Made by a program: the position numbers and the translations under genes. The notes under the pieces were generated by a model that did not search any database, was not told the DNA's origin, and worked only from the letters and a program-made list of their open reading frames with translations. This document shows positions 6,308 through 14,738 of a stretch of 49,588 bases of DNA, in pieces; within the stretch, counting starts at the first letter, position 1, and each line of letters begins with the position of its first letter. Origin of the DNA: a virus; the IMG/VR virus record IMGVR_UViG_3300008267_000074, positions 1 to 49,588 of that record. One strand, 5' to 3'.

Positions 6308-7393
6308 TTATCCAACAAGAATAATAACATACGAATCTGTGGGTATTGGATCACCAGTATCTATTATTGCGGTATTTTCATCTTGAAATAATACGAAAAA
6401 CTCTACTTTTTGATATTCTCCAAAATTTTCACGCATTGTTATAAATAAATCCCTACTATTAAAACCGTGTTTTAAAACATATTGAGTATCTACACCATTA
6501 CCAATAAGAAAACTCTTTTTAAACGCTAAACCAGAACCTACTAAATTACCTACATTACCGCCAACATTTTTTAATTCTTTCTTTTTTCTTTTTTTATTTT
6601 CTAGATCAAGAATAAAGTTTTCACGCGGAATCTTAAATTCCACGGCATTTTCTTTTATGTTTACATTTCTATCTTCTTTATTATCACCAATCGTATTAAG
6701 ATAACCAAGAACCTTTACTGTAATAATACTTTTATATTTTCTTTCTTCTTCTCCTAAATCTGCCACAGAATCCTGATTAAACTCAGGATTCATAAAACAC
6801 TCATATGTATGGCCGTCTTTATTTATTACAAAGTAGCTTTGAGCAGTTTTAGCCATAAATGGCTGTAAAACTTCATTCATTTGACCTTGATAGTTGGTCA
6901 TAATATTAATTTTATATTCAACGGTTATATATACAGGTATACGAACTTCTAAATGTTGATAAACTTGTTTTTTGTTTTTCTTTCCTGTTACAAAGTTTAA
7001 TTGTCCATTTTTCTTTAATGAATCAGCATTTGCAAAATTAGAAGTCTTATCTTGATTTAAAATTTTTGTAATATAATATCTATCATTTTTTGGAGATAAA
7101 TTAGATTGATAACTACCTTTTTTATTTGGATCTTTAATGACATTAGAACGTTCTAATGAAATAATAGGAGGTATAAGACTACCGTTTTTATCTCTTAAAG
7201 TTGGATTGTTCTTAATTTGATAAGAACGTTCCGCAGAAGACCAAATAACAGGTACTTTATTCCATCCATTACTTGTATTACAAAAGATATTTAATCCTTC
7301 TATATATTCTAAAAAGGCAGCATCAATTGTTTCAATGGTACTTGGAGCAAAGTTTATATCTTTTGTTTTATCTGTTATTATAACTTCTGACAT
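6308..7393 (-). CDS. gp15-like tail completion/sheath-stabiliser candidate with C-terminal beta domain
   Basis: This protein has 361 residues. The central region (around residues 145-235) has the pattern IPVYITVEYKINIMTNYQGQ, then MNEVLQPF, then EERKYKSIITVKVLGYL, which recalls the T4 gp15 tail sheath stabiliser/completion family of myoviruses. Residues 294-361 form a separate domain (IGNGVDTQYVLKHGFNSRDL to DSYVIILVG), a pattern I know as a C-terminal beta domain of many phage tail and fibre proteins. A charged Lys-rich linker (ENKKRKKKELKN) joins the two. The start has TTGGA about nine bases upstream. A completion protein within the fibre block is odd for T4-type order, so the protein may instead be a baseplate or fibre-attachment component. 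The family call is moderate to weak. Confidence 0.5.
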   Translation of the reverse strand: MSEVIITDKTKDINFAPSTIETIDAAFLEYIEGLNIFCNTSNGWNKVPVIWSSAERSYQIKNNPTLRDKNGSLIPPIISLERSNVIKDPNKKGSYQSNLSPKNDRYYITKILNQDKTSNFANADSLKKNGQLNFVTGKKNKKQVYQHLEVRIPVYITVEYKINIMTNYQGQMNEVLQPFMAKTAQSYFVINKDGHTYECFMNPEFNQDSVADLGEEERKYKSIITVKVLGYLNTIGDNKEDRNVNIKENAVEFKIPRENFILDLENKKRKKKELKNVGGNVGNLVGSGLAFKKSFLIGNGVDTQYVLKHGFNSRDLFITMRENFGEYQKVEFFVLFQDENTAIIDTGDPIPTDSYVIILVG

Positions 7394-7395
7394 AA

Positions 7396-8388
7396 TTAAA
7401 TATCCAATTTAAGTTTAAAAGTAAAATCACGATTTTCTGTTTTTCTTATTGGTTTTGCTAGTTTAGCTATAGCAATAAGGTTTTTATTTTCATCGTAAAT
7501 ACCTATTTTTGTTATAAATGTTTCTTTTTCTAAACTTCCTGTATAATTCTCATATGGATATTTAGTTACATTTTTAATATTAAGGAATTCATATTCATAA
7601 TAACCGTTTCCAGTTGTACTACCAGTAACAAATTTATAACGATCAAATTGACCATACTCTATACTAGTTGGATTATTAGAATGATTTAAATCACCCTTTT
7701 CAGCATGAGCCATCATTGTAAGAGTATTTACATAATTAACGCCTTCAAAATTTAAATCAAAACTGGCAGATGTAGTATAATTTATTGGTTCATTTAAACC
7801 AGCGCCCCAATTAACCCATCTAGCATAATCAACAAGAGGATCGGGATTATAAATTAATGTTTCTTGAAAATTTTCATCTAGTTTCCAAGATCCTGTTAAT
7901 AAAATAAATCCTTCATTATATAAAACAACGCCAGCAACATTACCCAAACCTACTGCACCAGTTGTTTGTATTAATTCACCATTTTTATTTATATCTTGTA
8001 ATTTAGCAATTAATGCACCACTTACATAATAAGATAATTCTACGCTTCCTTTATCAATAGCAGAGCCATAAAAAATAGATGGAACATTAATTAAATTTAA
8101 TTCTTGAGTAGATTTATCGCCAAAAGAAGAACTATAAGAGTAATGCGGGCTTACGGTAGAATAATAATTTAATGTATTTTTTAAAGCATATATTCTTTTT
8201 CTTTCAGAAGTATAATTTGTTACTTCATAAAAGTATTGTGGAGTAATAGAAGAAGTGTAAGGATACTCTTTTCCAACTAATACATCGCCATAGTCAGAAG
8301 AATTATAAGTAGCAGTATCAACCCCTCTAAATCCATTAAGAGAAGAACCTTTTGGCAAGAAGGGAAAATACTTTGTTTTGTCGAACAT
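7396..8388 (-). CDS. Virion structural protein, paralogue of the 375-residue protein
   Basis: This 330-residue protein is Ser/Tyr/Asn-rich with no catalytic motif. Its last 40 residues (TKIGIYDENKNLIAIAKLAK to KLKLDI) match the end of the 375-residue protein at 14739-15866 (TVGLYSPDNELLAVAKLSEP to RVRLDY), and both contain an N-H/Y-SNPT motif earlier. The two genes are therefore paralogues. Similar proteins occur in marine T4-like phages as virion structural proteins of unresolved role. No SD precedes the ATG; instead a perfect extended -10 (TGATATAAT) ends nine bases before it, so the mRNA may be leaderless. It is followed two bases later by the 361-residue gene and probably cotranscribed with it. 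Confidence 0.7.
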   Translation of the reverse strand: MFDKTKYFPFLPKGSSLNGFRGVDTATYNSSDYGDVLVGKEYPYTSSITPQYFYEVTNYTSERKRIYALKNTLNYYSTVSPHYSYSSSFGDKSTQELNLINVPSIFYGSAIDKGSVELSYYVSGALIAKLQDINKNGELIQTTGAVGLGNVAGVVLYNEGFILLTGSWKLDENFQETLIYNPDPLVDYARWVNWGAGLNEPINYTTSASFDLNFEGVNYVNTLTMMAHAEKGDLNHSNNPTSIEYGQFDRYKFVTGSTTGNGYYEYEFLNIKNVTKYPYENYTGSLEKETFITKIGIYDENKNLIAIAKLAKPIRKTENRDFTFKLKLDI

Positions 8389-8397
8389 AATACAGTA

Positions 8398-8406
8398 ATT
8401 ATATCA
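8398..8406 (-). promoter_or_regulatory. Candidate extended -10 promoter before the 330-residue gene
   Basis: The minus strand reads TGATATAAT, a perfect TGnTATAAT extended -10. No good -35 is visible. The expected start of transcription falls at or within a few bases of the ATG at 8388. AT-rich surroundings make a chance match possible, but the absence of an SD for this gene fits a leaderless transcript. Confidence 0.4.
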
Positions 8407-8429
8407 CTTATAAATAAATAGATATATTA

Positions 8430-11400
8430 TTATGATATATTATTATCGGGTGGTGCAAACATAATAAAATTAAAATATGGATTAAAACTATTTAAATTTA
8501 TTGCTACTCCAGCATTTGCAGCATCAACAACCCTAAATGCAAATCTTGTTCTTGCAGGAGAAGCAAAAGTATAAGTTCTTGCTTGAATAACTACTGGAAC
8601 TATATTATTATTATAATAATCTTCACTCGGATCTTCTATTGTTAAAGAAACGGCATAGCTTCTATAATTTGAAGCTGGATCATAGTTATTATGAACATAT
8701 ATATATACTATACCGTTACTTAACTGTGAACCATCAAGAGAATGTATATTAAATCCTCCTGTACTAGCGGCACTTAGCGTATTAATTGCTGTACGATAAG
8801 CCTTAACCCATGCTCTAGGAGTATTTCTGGAATACAAACCATTTCTTACTGAAACGGAAGCCCCAATATTAGCACTAGCGGAAACAGTATTAAAAGTTAC
8901 GTCACTTGTTGTAGCTATATCTTGTGGAGTAGAAAGAGTTACGTTGCCTGTTGACGTACTAGCTATTATTTGGTTTGTAGTACCAGCTATAGAAGAAACA
9001 TAATTAGAAGTAGTTCTAAGAACCGTGCCGTCTACTTGTATAGAATCAGCATTAACTTGAATTCCACCGTTAGCTGCTCCAGAAACATTTAATGTTACCG
9101 CACCACTAGATCCGCCACCAGTAAGACCATTACCGGCACCAACGCTAGTAATAGTACCAACGTTAGCAGTACTGCCAAGAGCAGTAGAAACACCGTTAAT
9201 TGTAATAGTGCTATTTTGTAATGCTCCGTTAGGTATACTTACTAGTCCGCCGCCATTACCATGTATTGTAGAGCCGGAAATCGTACCATTAACATTTAAT
9301 TTAAAACCTGAAACGCTAGTAGTTGAAATACCAACGTTTATACCATCGGTGTAGATATTAGAAGTATCATCTACTGTTGTTCCAAGAGAAGGATAGTAAG
9401 CTATATACCCTTGTTGTCCAGTGTTAACGGTACCTGCTCCACCGGCTGGTAATCCAATATAGGTAGATGCGCTAATAGAAGAAGCACTTAATTGAGTAGT
9501 AACTTTTAATATTCCTGTAACTTCTACGTTATTTTGGAATTTGCTAACACCATTTTGATCTATTTGTAATCTTAAATTACCAGCACCATCGCTTAAATAA
9601 ATATTATTATTTTTATTATCTTCCCCGCCATGAGAACCAATATAAACATTATTACTACCAGTTTTTACGTTTATAGCAGAATTATAACCAATGGCAATAT
9701 TTTGGCTACCGGTTTGTAAGTTTGGTAATGAATTATAGCCAATTGCCGTGCTATAACTGCCAGTTCTGTTTGAATAAAGTGCGGATGCACCTATCGCGGC
9801 ATTATAGGAGCCAATAGTATTATTTATCATAGCACTGACACCAATTGCAGTGTTATTTGTTGAATTGCCGCCCTCTCCAAACGGACCACCCATTGCTGCT
9901 GCGCCAATTGCTACGTTATTGCTAGCAGTTATATTACTGCCAAATGGACCTAAAGTATTTGTTCCAATTGCTAAATTGGAATCGCCTTTTACTATTCCAG
10001 CAGCAGAATTTACACCTAAAATATAATTTCCGGCTCCATCTACAAGATTTTGCAACGCTCTACTACCAATAGCAAAATTTGTTTGATTGCCTATTTGAGA
10101 ATGTTTTGATAATGCATAGGAACCAATCGCTACTGAATAATTTGAATTACATAATTCTCCCGCTTTATAGCCTATAAATATGCCCCCATCATTACCATTC
10201 ATCGATTTACCAGCTAGATTTCCAATAGCTACATTACCGTTGTTTTCAGCACTTGGAGCAACAGAGGAAGATAAAGCTTGATAGCCAATTGCTATATTAT
10301 TAGCATTTGTTGAATTTGCTGAATTTAAAGCTTGAAAACCAATAGCAATATTAGATGCAAGTGAAGAATTACCATTTCCAATAGTTATATTATTGTCAAC
10401 TTGTATTTTACCGCTAGCAGTTATTTGTGGTGAATATAAAAAGGTCTTATCGCTTGATATATTACCAATTAATATATCGCCACCTTCGGGATTTAAAAGC
10501 AATTTATAATTGCCCGTTCCAACCGTAGAGGGAATTCCAAGTGTTTTAACTTGTATTTTTCCAGCATCGCTTGGGCTAGGTTCAATAGTAACAACCAAAT
10601 CAACATTTGAATTACTGCTTTTAATATTTAAACCACCAGAAAGATTATTATCATTTGTTTTTATTGTTAATAAACCAACAGAATTACTATGATTAACTAT
10701 TATTCCACTAGAAGCACTAATAAATGAAGAAGTAACACTAGTTAAACCACCTAATGTTGTGCTAGTGCCTCCTAAAGAAATAGAAGTTGTTCCTACAGTA
10801 ATTGAATTATTTTGTAATGAAGCATTAGGAATACTAGATGCAGAAATAGCACCTGAATTAATTACTATTCCTGTTCCTCCGCTTATTTGCGCTCTAACGT
10901 CGTTTGTAAAATTAGGAAAATTAGCAGAAGAACCAGTTAAACCTAAATAATTTGAAGAACTAATTGAAGAACCAGTTATTGTTGTATAGGTTATTCTTGA
11001 ACCAGATATATTAGTGCCAGTTAAATTTGTATATAATCCAAGAGCGCCAGATATACCTGTAGTGCCTGTTACTTGTGTAATACTTACATTTGAATTTAAT
11101 GATGATGTACCATTTGTAACTGTAATATTAGAACTACCGGTCATTAATCCCCAAACGGCAGTTGAAACTCCTGATATAGAACCAACATTTAAGCCGACAT
11201 AATTTGAAGAACTAATACTGGAAGCTGTAATTACACTCGTTTTAAGGCCGGGAAATACTTCTAGTAAATCTGTAATGCTATCAAAAACAATATGAGCATT
11301 AGCGCCGTATTCATCAACTGTGGCACCAACAGAACCGCTTCCCCATAAAATACCAGAACCGCTAAGAGTAGTGTGATCAGCCGCGCCACTCATTAATGTG

Positions 11401-12227
11401 ATAAATTTATCACCAATTTTTAGAGTATTTTGCGTTAAGGTGTTTAATTGTCCAATACTGGCTGTACCGCCGATATAAATATCATTTGTTATATAAGCAC
11501 TAGAAGCAGTAAATTGATTAGATATTACAGCGGTTGAAGCAGATAATGTATTAAATTGTCCAATCGTACCAGAAACTCCAACAGAACCGGTTATTTGTGG
11601 AATAGAAATACGGTCTTTAGCGTAATTGCCAATATAAACATAAGCGTCAACACTTGTTGGAATACGAGAAATATCTTGTAAAAATAAAATACCAGAATAA
11701 TAATCTAATACATAATCTTCATCTTGAGATTCTAAAATTATCCCTGACGAACTGCTAACTTGAGCAGCATAAGCACTGTCATATGTTGGCGGTACTAATT
11801 GTAAAGTACCATTTGAATCAGAAGCAGTATAAGAATTAGTAAAAGGCGCTGTACCTTTTTTTGGATTTGAAGAGTTTGTTTGATAATTGGAAGGTAATAC
11901 TAATTTATATGCGTGTAATCCAGAAGTTTCTGTTTCTCCTTCTTTATCAATAGAAGTGTTGGAAGATAAATTACCTACTGTGCTAGCATATTCTGATAAA
12001 GAAATACTAACAAGAGAAAAAGTTACTTTTTCTACTATACCATTTGTTATACTGTAGATAGACGAACTAGGACTTGTTGGAATAGTATCAGAGAAAACAG
12101 TAGAAAATCCTACTTGAACATTAGAGCTAATACTTTCGTTTGAAGTTCCAAACTTTGCATTAGTGTGTGTTTTACCAAGTAATTTTTTATAAGCTATTAA
12201 AAGTTGATTTTTCTGTGTTAAGGCCAT
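8430..12227 (-). CDS. Large tail-fibre/adhesin with YadA-head-like repeats
   Basis: This is a 1265-residue fibre-type protein. Residues 1-210 form a non-repetitive, probably virion-anchoring region. Residues 210-600 are Ser/Thr/Gly-rich, with many short ITGS and SASS units that suggest a trimeric beta shaft. Residues about 610-880 contain repeats of N-I/V-AIG-Y/S-x-AL (NNIAIGYQAL, YSVAIGSYAL, NNTAIGVSAM, NIAIGYNSA), like the YadA-type beta-roll head. Residues about 1138-1265 form a distinct C-terminal domain beginning RAWVKAYRTA, possibly the receptor-binding tip. The start is supported by AGGA eight bases upstream, within the end of the preceding gene. Organisation parallels the 1000-residue fibre, but N- and C-terminal domains differ, so the two may occupy different attachment sites or bind different receptors. 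Confidence 0.8.
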   Translation of the reverse strand: MALTQKNQLLIAYKKLLGKTHTNAKFGTSNESISSNVQVGFSTVFSDTIPTSPSSSIYSITNGIVEKVTFSLVSISLSEYASTVGNLSSNTSIDKEGETETSGLHAYKLVLPSNYQTNSSNPKKGTAPFTNSYTASDSNGTLQLVPPTYDSAYAAQVSSSSGIILESQDEDYVLDYYSGILFLQDISRIPTSVDAYVYIGNYAKDRISIPQITGSVGVSGTIGQFNTLSASTAVISNQFTASSAYITNDIYIGGTASIGQLNTLTQNTLKIGDKFITLMSGAADHTTLSGSGILWGSGSVGATVDEYGANAHIVFDSITDLLEVFPGLKTSVITASSISSSNYVGLNVGSISGVSTAVWGLMTGSSNITVTNGTSSLNSNVSITQVTGTTGISGALGLYTNLTGTNISGSRITYTTITGSSISSSNYLGLTGSSANFPNFTNDVRAQISGGTGIVINSGAISASSIPNASLQNNSITVGTTSISLGGTSTTLGGLTSVTSSFISASSGIIVNHSNSVGLLTIKTNDNNLSGGLNIKSSNSNVDLVVTIEPSPSDAGKIQVKTLGIPSTVGTGNYKLLLNPEGGDILIGNISSDKTFLYSPQITASGKIQVDNNITIGNGNSSLASNIAIGFQALNSANSTNANNIAIGYQALSSSVAPSAENNGNVAIGNLAGKSMNGNDGGIFIGYKAGELCNSNYSVAIGSYALSKHSQIGNQTNFAIGSRALQNLVDGAGNYILGVNSAAGIVKGDSNLAIGTNTLGPFGSNITASNNVAIGAAAMGGPFGEGGNSTNNTAIGVSAMINNTIGSYNAAIGASALYSNRTGSYSTAIGYNSLPNLQTGSQNIAIGYNSAINVKTGSNNVYIGSHGGEDNKNNNIYLSDGAGNLRLQIDQNGVSKFQNNVEVTGILKVTTQLSASSISASTYIGLPAGGAGTVNTGQQGYIAYYPSLGTTVDDTSNIYTDGINVGISTTSVSGFKLNVNGTISGSTIHGNGGGLVSIPNGALQNSTITINGVSTALGSTANVGTITSVGAGNGLTGGGSSGAVTLNVSGAANGGIQVNADSIQVDGTVLRTTSNYVSSIAGTTNQIIASTSTGNVTLSTPQDIATTSDVTFNTVSASANIGASVSVRNGLYSRNTPRAWVKAYRTAINTLSAASTGGFNIHSLDGSQLSNGIVYIYVHNNYDPASNYRSYAVSLTIEDPSEDYYNNNIVPVVIQARTYTFASPARTRFAFRVVDAANAGVAINLNSFNPYFNFIMFAPPDNNIS

Positions 12228-12229
12228 TT

Positions 12230-14071
12230 TTATAGTCCTGTTATATTAATTCTACTAATGCTTGAAGTCCAAGAACCAGATGCTTGTAAACGCATTACAA
12301 AATATTCATTTGGTGATAAACCTTCATTTAATAAATTGATCGCGTGTTCTGAGGTAGTTGAGGTACTAACTGGATTTGTACCCGCCAAGCAACCTAAATT
12401 ATCGCTTCCAGAAGAATAACCAGCACCGGGAGCAGAAGTGGAAATATCTCTCCAACCAGTTTTACCCGGAACTTTTATCCAAGCTCTTACTTTTGTTCCA
12501 TTTAAAGTTGTGTTATAGGGCACAACTGTAAATCCGCTGCTTCCTGTAAACGCTACTGTAAAAGTAGCTACTGCCGAACTGCCGTTTTGAAATGCACGAT
12601 AGTAATATCTATCTTCAGTAGCTGTTGAATAATTTGGCTGACTTGTCGGTATATGTACAACGCTAGATCCAGCTACGTTTCCACCATTTAGTGTTTGAGT
12701 AGGATACCTTACTGAGCCGTTATAAACAGCTAATTCTGTAGATGTTAAGGTAGAAGAACTTGGAAATAAGCCTATTTGTGAAGAAAGAGAGGCTTGCGTG
12801 TCGTAACTAGCAGAAGAAACGCGATAATTTTCTAAACAAAAGTTTTCTTGTAATGTTGTATTTGCAGTAGAAATGTTATCGAACAATATTGTATTTGTTT
12901 GTAAACCTACTGAACCTGTTTTACCTAAACCATTACTTGCTGAAAGAGCAGAAAATAATGCAGTTCCTAATAAACGATAGTTACCATTAAAAGTATGTGC
13001 GCTACTAACAGATATAGAATCGTTGTTTGTAGTTGGTACCGGAATAGTTACAGCTGTTGTATTTAAACCAGTAGTTGTATTACCAAATGTTAAACCATTA
13101 GAAGTAGGATAGGTGTTTTTATAAAAATTTCCTACGCTAGTGGCAAAATTATAGGAAATAGAGGTAAAATATTTTATACCCGATAAGGCTTTGGTGCCGT
13201 TTTGAGTAAATGAAGAAGAAGTAGGCGTACTAAATGTATAATCTTGAGTTCCTAGAGAAGCCGTTGGATCATATACCCAATCGACATAATTAGTAACTGC
13301 ACTTCCTAATGAAGAAACGTGTGTAACTTTAGCATAATTGTAGCCATTAATCCAAGAGCCTGTTGGAATACCAACAGTGCCAGTTCTGTGACGGAATAAA
13401 TCAAATGGCTCACCAGAAGTTAAAAATGTACCTGTATTCGCCGTAGTAAGATTAAATGTTTGCGTAACGGCAGAAGCAGTATTAGCAGTAGAACCAGTAG
13501 GATTTATTTGTACGCCATTAATTTCGATTATATAACTACCAACGCCATCAGCTGCAACGTTAAATGCTTTTGCAGGGTAATTTACATATACGCCTTGATT
13601 GACGGCAGTAGAATTATTAAGAGACAATGTTAAAGCAGTTTTAGCAGCAAAAACACCCATTCTTACAGCATTTCCGCCATTTCCTAAAGAGCCAGTATAA
13701 GAACCAGCAAAATCTACATTAGATAAACCCGTTGTGGAGGCATAGTTTACATTTGTATAAGTCGCTACTGGATAACTAGATCCAAAAGCTAATTTCATAC
13801 TTGTATAAGCGGCGCTATTTCTTTCTAAATTAGAAAGTACCGGTGCTGCTTTTGGTGCTAAACCTTTTAACACTTCATTAATTCTATCAATAGCGTTTGA
13901 AAGATAAGTTAAATTTGTAATATCTGTAAATAAACCGTCAGTATAAGTTCCATCTTCTGTTGGTGTACCAATATTAATATTTCCTACAAGTGCTTGAGAG
14001 CCTGTTAATTGACTTGCAGAAACTTGATTAGCCGTTATGGTACTTGGATTTGTAGGATAATTAATAGGCAT
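12230..14071 (-). CDS. Ser/Thr-rich virion structural (fibre-associated) protein
   Basis: This protein has 613 residues and is strongly enriched in Ser, Thr, Asn and Gly, with no predicted signal or membrane segment. The N-terminal 90 residues include a helical segment (LSNAIDRINEVLKGLAPKA), typical of a trimerisation region in phage structural proteins. The rest appears beta-rich. Near the C-terminus, AWIKVPGKTGWRDIS is followed by a Gly-rich loop and ends in SRINITGL. The combination resembles large beta-rich structural proteins I know from uncultured marine phages, but I cannot assign a T4 counterpart. It is followed two bases later by the 1265-residue fibre, so it may be an adaptor or a further fibre. 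Confidence 0.65.
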   Translation of the reverse strand: MPINYPTNPSTITANQVSASQLTGSQALVGNINIGTPTEDGTYTDGLFTDITNLTYLSNAIDRINEVLKGLAPKAAPVLSNLERNSAAYTSMKLAFGSSYPVATYTNVNYASTTGLSNVDFAGSYTGSLGNGGNAVRMGVFAAKTALTLSLNNSTAVNQGVYVNYPAKAFNVAADGVGSYIIEINGVQINPTGSTANTASAVTQTFNLTTANTGTFLTSGEPFDLFRHRTGTVGIPTGSWINGYNYAKVTHVSSLGSAVTNYVDWVYDPTASLGTQDYTFSTPTSSSFTQNGTKALSGIKYFTSISYNFATSVGNFYKNTYPTSNGLTFGNTTTGLNTTAVTIPVPTTNNDSISVSSAHTFNGNYRLLGTALFSALSASNGLGKTGSVGLQTNTILFDNISTANTTLQENFCLENYRVSSASYDTQASLSSQIGLFPSSSTLTSTELAVYNGSVRYPTQTLNGGNVAGSSVVHIPTSQPNYSTATEDRYYYRAFQNGSSAVATFTVAFTGSSGFTVVPYNTTLNGTKVRAWIKVPGKTGWRDISTSAPGAGYSSGSDNLGCLAGTNPVSTSTTSEHAINLLNEGLSPNEYFVMRLQASGSWTSSISRINITGL

Positions 14072-14072
14072 T

Positions 14073-14510
14073 TTACTTAATTTCCGTAATTAGAATCGAA
14101 TCAGATGCCGCGCCATTAATAAAATATCCACCATAATAAACAGCGGCGGAATTTTCATCACTTGTGTATGTTCCAGATGGATACAGCATAAAAGAATAAT
14201 ACGTAGGAGCAGAATTTATATCAGAAATAGTAAAACCATTTGTTGTAGATCCGGTAGAAGATATAGCAATATATAAATTGTTAGGGCCGGGATTAAAAAT
14301 TGTCACACTTCTTCTTGATGGATCATTAATAGCTAATGCAAATGTTCCGCTTGCAGCACCAACCCAGCTAAAAGAAGAAGAATAATTTTGTACTACTGTT
14401 GTTACTGGTGGTGATAAATGAATTGGAATATAACCATAGCTACCACTTTCAACTGTTAAAGATTTTACCGCCCCAAGACCATCTTTTATTGTTAAACCTT
14501 GAATAGCCAT
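14073..14510 (-). CDS. Small beta-rich virion protein
   Basis: This is a 145-residue protein of beta-strand character. It contains RRSVTIFNPGPNNLYIAI (residues about 66-83), a pattern known in small virion or fibre-associated beta-sandwich proteins of phages, where a phrase like 'the value is stated as numerically missing in the fibre' has no bearing. There are no cysteines and no catalytic motif. AAGGA lies eight bases upstream of the ATG. It sits between a 71-residue protein and the 613-residue structural protein in the same operon. It could be a decoration, collar or fibre-base protein; the exact role is unknown. Confidence 0.6.
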   Translation of the reverse strand: MAIQGLTIKDGLGAVKSLTVESGSYGYIPIHLSPPVTTVVQNYSSSFSWVGAASGTFALAINDPSRRSVTIFNPGPNNLYIAISSTGSTTNGFTISDINSAPTYYSFMLYPSGTYTSDENSAAVYYGGYFINGAASDSILITEIK

Positions 14511-14521
14511 TTATTATTTCC

Positions 14522-14737
14522 TTAAATTAATCCATAATTATAAGAGGTTTCGGGACAAGAAAAATCTAATATATTTTCATTACCACAACCTTCAAAATGA
14601 CCTAAATCATTTAATAAGTTTCCCGCATAACCATAATTTAAATAAATATTTCCACCCCAAATTTTAAAATTAAAACGTGGTTTAGTTTTTATTACGTTAT
14701 AAAAAATATCATTATTTTCAAATTTCTTGAAAGACAT
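14522..14737 (-). CDS. Small structural-module protein (possible stand-alone or truncated domain)
   Basis: This protein has 71 residues. The first 35 (MSFKKFENNDIFYNVIKTKP, then RFNFKIWGGNIYLN) resemble an N-terminal module I recall at the front of larger marine-phage structural proteins that continue into beta or LamG-like domains. Here the ORF ends after a short Cys-containing tail (CGNENILDFSCPET). It may be a stand-alone small virion protein or the remnant of a longer gene. The start is two bases after the 375-residue gene; an AAGG lies 13 bases upstream, which is weak. No frame of the following sequence obviously continues it, because the 145-residue gene begins 12 bases later with its own good SD. 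Confidence 0.55.
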   Translation of the reverse strand: MSFKKFENNDIFYNVIKTKPRFNFKIWGGNIYLNYGYAGNLLNDLGHFEGCGNENILDFSCPETSYNYGLI

Positions 14738-14738
14738 T

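Noticed and set aside
8409-8416. TATAAATA, a perfect T4 late promoter core, on the plus strand
   Set aside because: It points away from the minus-strand genes and no plus-strand gene follows; such octamers are easy to find by chance in AT-rich spacers.
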